Positions 61,636 through 64,000 of a stretch of DNA of 64,000 nucleotides are shown here, in pieces. The translations under genes were made by a program, and so were the position numbers. Every line of letters begins with the position of its first letter. Position 1 is the stretch's first letter. The stretch spans positions 682,001-746,000 of the forward strand of contig NZ_CP011456.1 of NCBI RefSeq assembly GCF_001277295.1, written 5' to 3'. Source of the stretch: Anabaena sp. WA102. GTDB taxonomy: Bacteria; Cyanobacteriota; Cyanobacteriia; Cyanobacteriales; Nostocaceae. The notes under the pieces were generated by a model that was not told the DNA's origin, searched no databases, and was given only the letters and a program-made list of their open reading frames with translations.

Positions 61636-63225
61636 TTAATCCACCTCCAAAGGACCCAAACCCTGCTGCTGAGAATAAACCTTCAACTCCTCAATTAACA
61701 GCGTATCAACAGAAGCCGTTCTTGCGCCAGCTTCCGCAGCCCAGCGTTTTAAACTAGTAATTTGTTCCTTAGCAATAGCCGCCAAAGGAACAGTTTCCGA
61801 CACCGCAGCTAAAATATCTTCAGTGTTAAAATCCCGCCTATTACCATCAATTAAACTACCAAAAGCGCGGTGCATACCATCAATAATTACCTGTTGAATT
61901 TCAGCACCGCTAAAGTTTTCGCTATGATTTGCGAGTCTTTGTAAATCAAATTCTCGCAGTCGGGAAGGACGGATTTTTTGCAAGTGGACTTTAAAAATAT
62001 CATGGCGTTCTTTTTCTGTGGGTAAATTTAAAAAGAATATTTCATCAAATCGCCCTTTTCTTAATAACTCGGCTGGTAATATTTGCACGTTATTAGCAGT
62101 AGCTACCATAAACACCGGACTGGTTTTTTCTTGCATCCAGGTAATGAGTGTACCAAATACCCGGCGCGATGTTCCAGAGTCACCATCTACACCACTATTA
62201 ATATTACCAAATGCCTTATCTATTTCATCCATCCATAATACACAGGGTGATATTGCTTCTGCTAATTGTATCATTTGCCGAATGCGACTTTCACTTTCTC
62301 CCACTATACCCCCAAATAATCTCCCCACGTCCAAACGTAACAATGGTAAACGCCATTCATGGGCGATAGTTTTGGCTGATAATGATTTACCTGTTCCTTG
62401 GATTCCTACTAATAAAATGCCTTTGGGGTTGGGGATTCCATAACGTCGTGCTTCTTCGGTAAAAGCATCTTGACGCATTCGCACCCACTGTTTGAGATTT
62501 TCTAAGCCACCGACGTTTTTTAATGATTCATTGGCGGTGTAAAATTCTAAGATTCCGGTTTGGCGAACTGCTTGTTTTTTCTCTTCTAAAACTCTATCAA
62601 TATCTGTTTCGTTGACTTGTCCTTTTGCTGCTAAAGCGGCGGCTAAAACTCTTCTAATTCTGGCGCGACTTAATCCTTGACAGGCTTTGATTAATTGTTC
62701 TTTTCCTAGTCCATTTAAGTTAAGTTTTTCGGGGACTATTAATTGCTGAATTAAATAATCAATTTCTTCGATGTTGGGTAAGGGAAAATCAATTACTGTA
62801 ACTTCTTCTTGTAGTTCTGGGGGAATGGTTAATATATGACTGGTGAGGACGAGGGTTTGGCGTGTGCGTTTGAGTTGACGGGTGAGGTTTTTGATAGCAC
62901 GAATTACGGGAGCATTTTTTTCTGTTTCGGAGTTTTTGAGGATAAAATGGATGTCTCGCAATACAAAAATTATGGTTGTATTTTCTGGGGTTTTGGTAAT
63001 TCTTGATAATGCACCCATGACAGAACCTTTATCAGTTCCGTTGTCATCCCAACCGGTGACGATATCCCATAATAATAGTTGTCGTGGTGTCTGGGATATT
63101 TGGGTGAGTTGTTGCAGGACTTGTTCTATTGGTTCTTCTTCGACTCCGACTATATATAGTAGGGGATAGCGGGCGCGAAGCATTAAGTCTATTTGTTGGA
63201 GTAGTTGTTGATGGGGGTTATTCAT
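61636..63225 (-). CDS. Ycf46-type AAA ATPase
   Basis: A 529-residue AAA+ protein of the Ycf46 family. The N-terminal domain (about 1-235; DLMLRARYPLLYIVGVEEEPIEQ) is followed by an ATPase core: Walker A LLVGIQGTGKSLSAKTIA, Walker B CVLWMDEIDKAF, sensor 1 VFMVATANNVQ and arginine-finger region LRKGRFDEIFFLNLP, then a helical lid. Plastid and cyanobacterial Ycf46 has been linked to CO2 uptake or inorganic carbon in one report, but its function is unclear. It heads the operon with DUF1257, DUF2997, GrpE-like and Hsp70-like genes, pointing to a chaperone or remodelling complex. Confidence 0.88.
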   Translation of the reverse strand: MNNPHQQLLQQIDLMLRARYPLLYIVGVEEEPIEQVLQQLTQISQTPRQLLLWDIVTGWDDNGTDKGSVMGALSRITKTPENTTIIFVLRDIHFILKNSETEKNAPVIRAIKNLTRQLKRTRQTLVLTSHILTIPPELQEEVTVIDFPLPNIEEIDYLIQQLIVPEKLNLNGLGKEQLIKACQGLSRARIRRVLAAALAAKGQVNETDIDRVLEEKKQAVRQTGILEFYTANESLKNVGGLENLKQWVRMRQDAFTEEARRYGIPNPKGILLVGIQGTGKSLSAKTIAHEWRLPLLRLDVGRLFGGIVGESESRIRQMIQLAEAISPCVLWMDEIDKAFGNINSGVDGDSGTSRRVFGTLITWMQEKTSPVFMVATANNVQILPAELLRKGRFDEIFFLNLPTEKERHDIFKVHLQKIRPSRLREFDLQRLANHSENFSGAEIQQVIIDGMHRAFGSLIDGNRRDFNTEDILAAVSETVPLAAIAKEQITSLKRWAAEAGARTASVDTLLIEELKVYSQQQGLGPLEVD

Positions 63226-63340
63226 TATGTATGAATAGGGGGATTAGTTGTTAGTTTATTGGATTTTTAATTTGTAGGTAATAATTGTAATTTGTTAAGT
63301 AATTTATGACAGAAAATGCCACATAATTATTTTAACTGTA

Positions 63341-64000
63341 TTAATCAAAATCACAATTATCATCCTCTAATTGATCATAATATTCTGATATTTCCGAAGA
63401 ATATTCATGACCATACATAGCTTCCTCTAAAGGCATATAAAGTTTTCCGCTTATTAATTGAAAGATATTTAATACAGCGTCTATCATACCTACTGCTTGC
63501 TCTGAGGAGACGGGCGTAATATCATATCTAGACTTAGCATTGTTATGGAAAAAAGAATATTTTTTTATCTCTGATTCTATATTTTCAGGAAAAGGAATAA
63601 TTTGCCTGTAATCTTGAACTATTTTTAGTAAATTGTGTCCATATTTGTTACTTCTTAAAGTTGTCAGTAAGTCTTCAATTTCTTGACCCAGCATTAAATT
63701 TTCTGAAATAACACAAGCTTTTAATAGCTTTTCAATTGCTTGTGAAAGCGGAAAAATTACGAATTGATAATTATTGGTGCTGGTATTTTTTAAAGTAAGA
63801 ATAGCAAGATTCAAATCCTCAATAGCAAGAGAAAGAAAATTTATTGTTTCAGCAGCTAAGTAAAAATCATCATCCTGAAGACCGATAAAATCATTTTCAC
63901 TTTTTTCTCTTTCATCCCGCCAAATAATAACAGATTTTAGATTGTCTATGGCTTTCCATTGTATTTTTACTTTTTTAAGTTCATCACGTAAAAATTTAAT
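63341..64000 (-). CDS. Partial hypothetical protein, HEPN-like
   Basis: Incomplete at the window end. The open frame continues from 63814 to 64000 without a stop, so the start lies outside; the visible part is about 219 residues. It is helical, with a segment IFPLSQAIEKLLKACVIS and, later, RYDITPVSSEQAVGMIDAVLNIF, which resemble HEPN-domain helices; a clear R-x4-H motif is not seen. It ends in an acidic tail (SEYYDQLEDDNCDFD). The gap to the Ycf46-type gene is 115 nt. Function unknown; HEPN is a tentative fold call only. Confidence 0.45.
   Translation of the reverse strand: MKFLRDELKKVKIQWKAIDNLKSVIIWRDEREKSENDFIGLQDDDFYLAAETINFLSLAIEDLNLAILTLKNTSTNNYQFVIFPLSQAIEKLLKACVISENLMLGQEIEDLLTTLRSNKYGHNLLKIVQDYRQIIPFPENIESEIKKYSFFHNNAKSRYDITPVSSEQAVGMIDAVLNIFQLISGKLYMPLEEAMYGHEYSSEISEYYDQLEDDNCDFD

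Overview
The window looks like a chromosomal segment of a filamentous, heterocyst-forming type cyanobacterium (Nostocales, Anabaena/Dolichospermum/Aphanizomenon relatives). The evidence is petH with an N-terminal phycobilisome-linker domain, phosphoribulokinase, a CAAD thylakoid protein, a PlmA-like regulator, xisH/xisI, hps-like minor pilins, frequent HIP1 octamers (GCGATCGC), GGGAACA-type heptamer repeats, and many dispersed palindromes between genes. The DNA is AT-rich by eye. I see no rRNA, tRNA or CRISPR array.

Layout. (1) 0.1-14.3 kb, mostly core genes: pyrB, mgtE, murJ, a pentapeptide-repeat protein, an LCP-family protein, mannose-1-phosphate guanylyltransferase, an FdhF/YdeP molybdoenzyme, a ribosomal S1 homologue, a dienelactone hydrolase and a PlmA-like GntR regulator. 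(2) 14.3-22.8 kb, a broken defence-like locus: a PLD-SNF2 helicase, a decayed DUF2887 gene, and an Eco57I-type DNA methylase cut at a conserved motif by a group II intron, whose 5' exon is not on the other side of the intron. (3) 22.9-26.4 kb: a long repeat protein and a repeat-rich spacer. (4) 26.4-31.3 kb: four prepilin-like genes resembling the hormogonium hps pseudopilins, then an Rpn-family nuclease. (5) 31.4-45.3 kb: pcrA, a CAAD protein, a 1445-residue DUF4347/LVIVD/RTX secreted protein, hom, petH and prk. (6) 45.3-53.0 kb, an accessory conflict-type island: nested tandem repeats, a trypsin-co-occurring (CU044_2847) protein and xisH-xisI behind two copies of the same 182-bp leader, an AAA-membrane-periplasmic-binding fusion, a HicB-like protein and a CHAT-AAA protein. 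(7) 53.5-59.3 kb: metK, a second pentapeptide protein, an adenosine-deaminase-like enzyme, a rhodanese-like protein and mutL. (8) 59.4-64.0 kb: a minus-strand operon with a Ycf46-type AAA ATPase, DUF1257 (Ycf35), DUF2997, a membrane-anchored GrpE-like protein and a truncated Hsp70-like protein, then a protein that runs off the window.

The strongest leads are the shared 182-bp leader at equal distance from two different conflict-type genes, the CHAT/AAA/sensor cluster, the GrpE-like/Hsp70-like/Ycf46 operon, and the methylase separated from its N-terminal half by a group II intron. The window also records heavy activity of small repeats: several genes end inside, or are cut by, palindromic or MITE-like elements. 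All family calls are from reading motifs; no database search was run.
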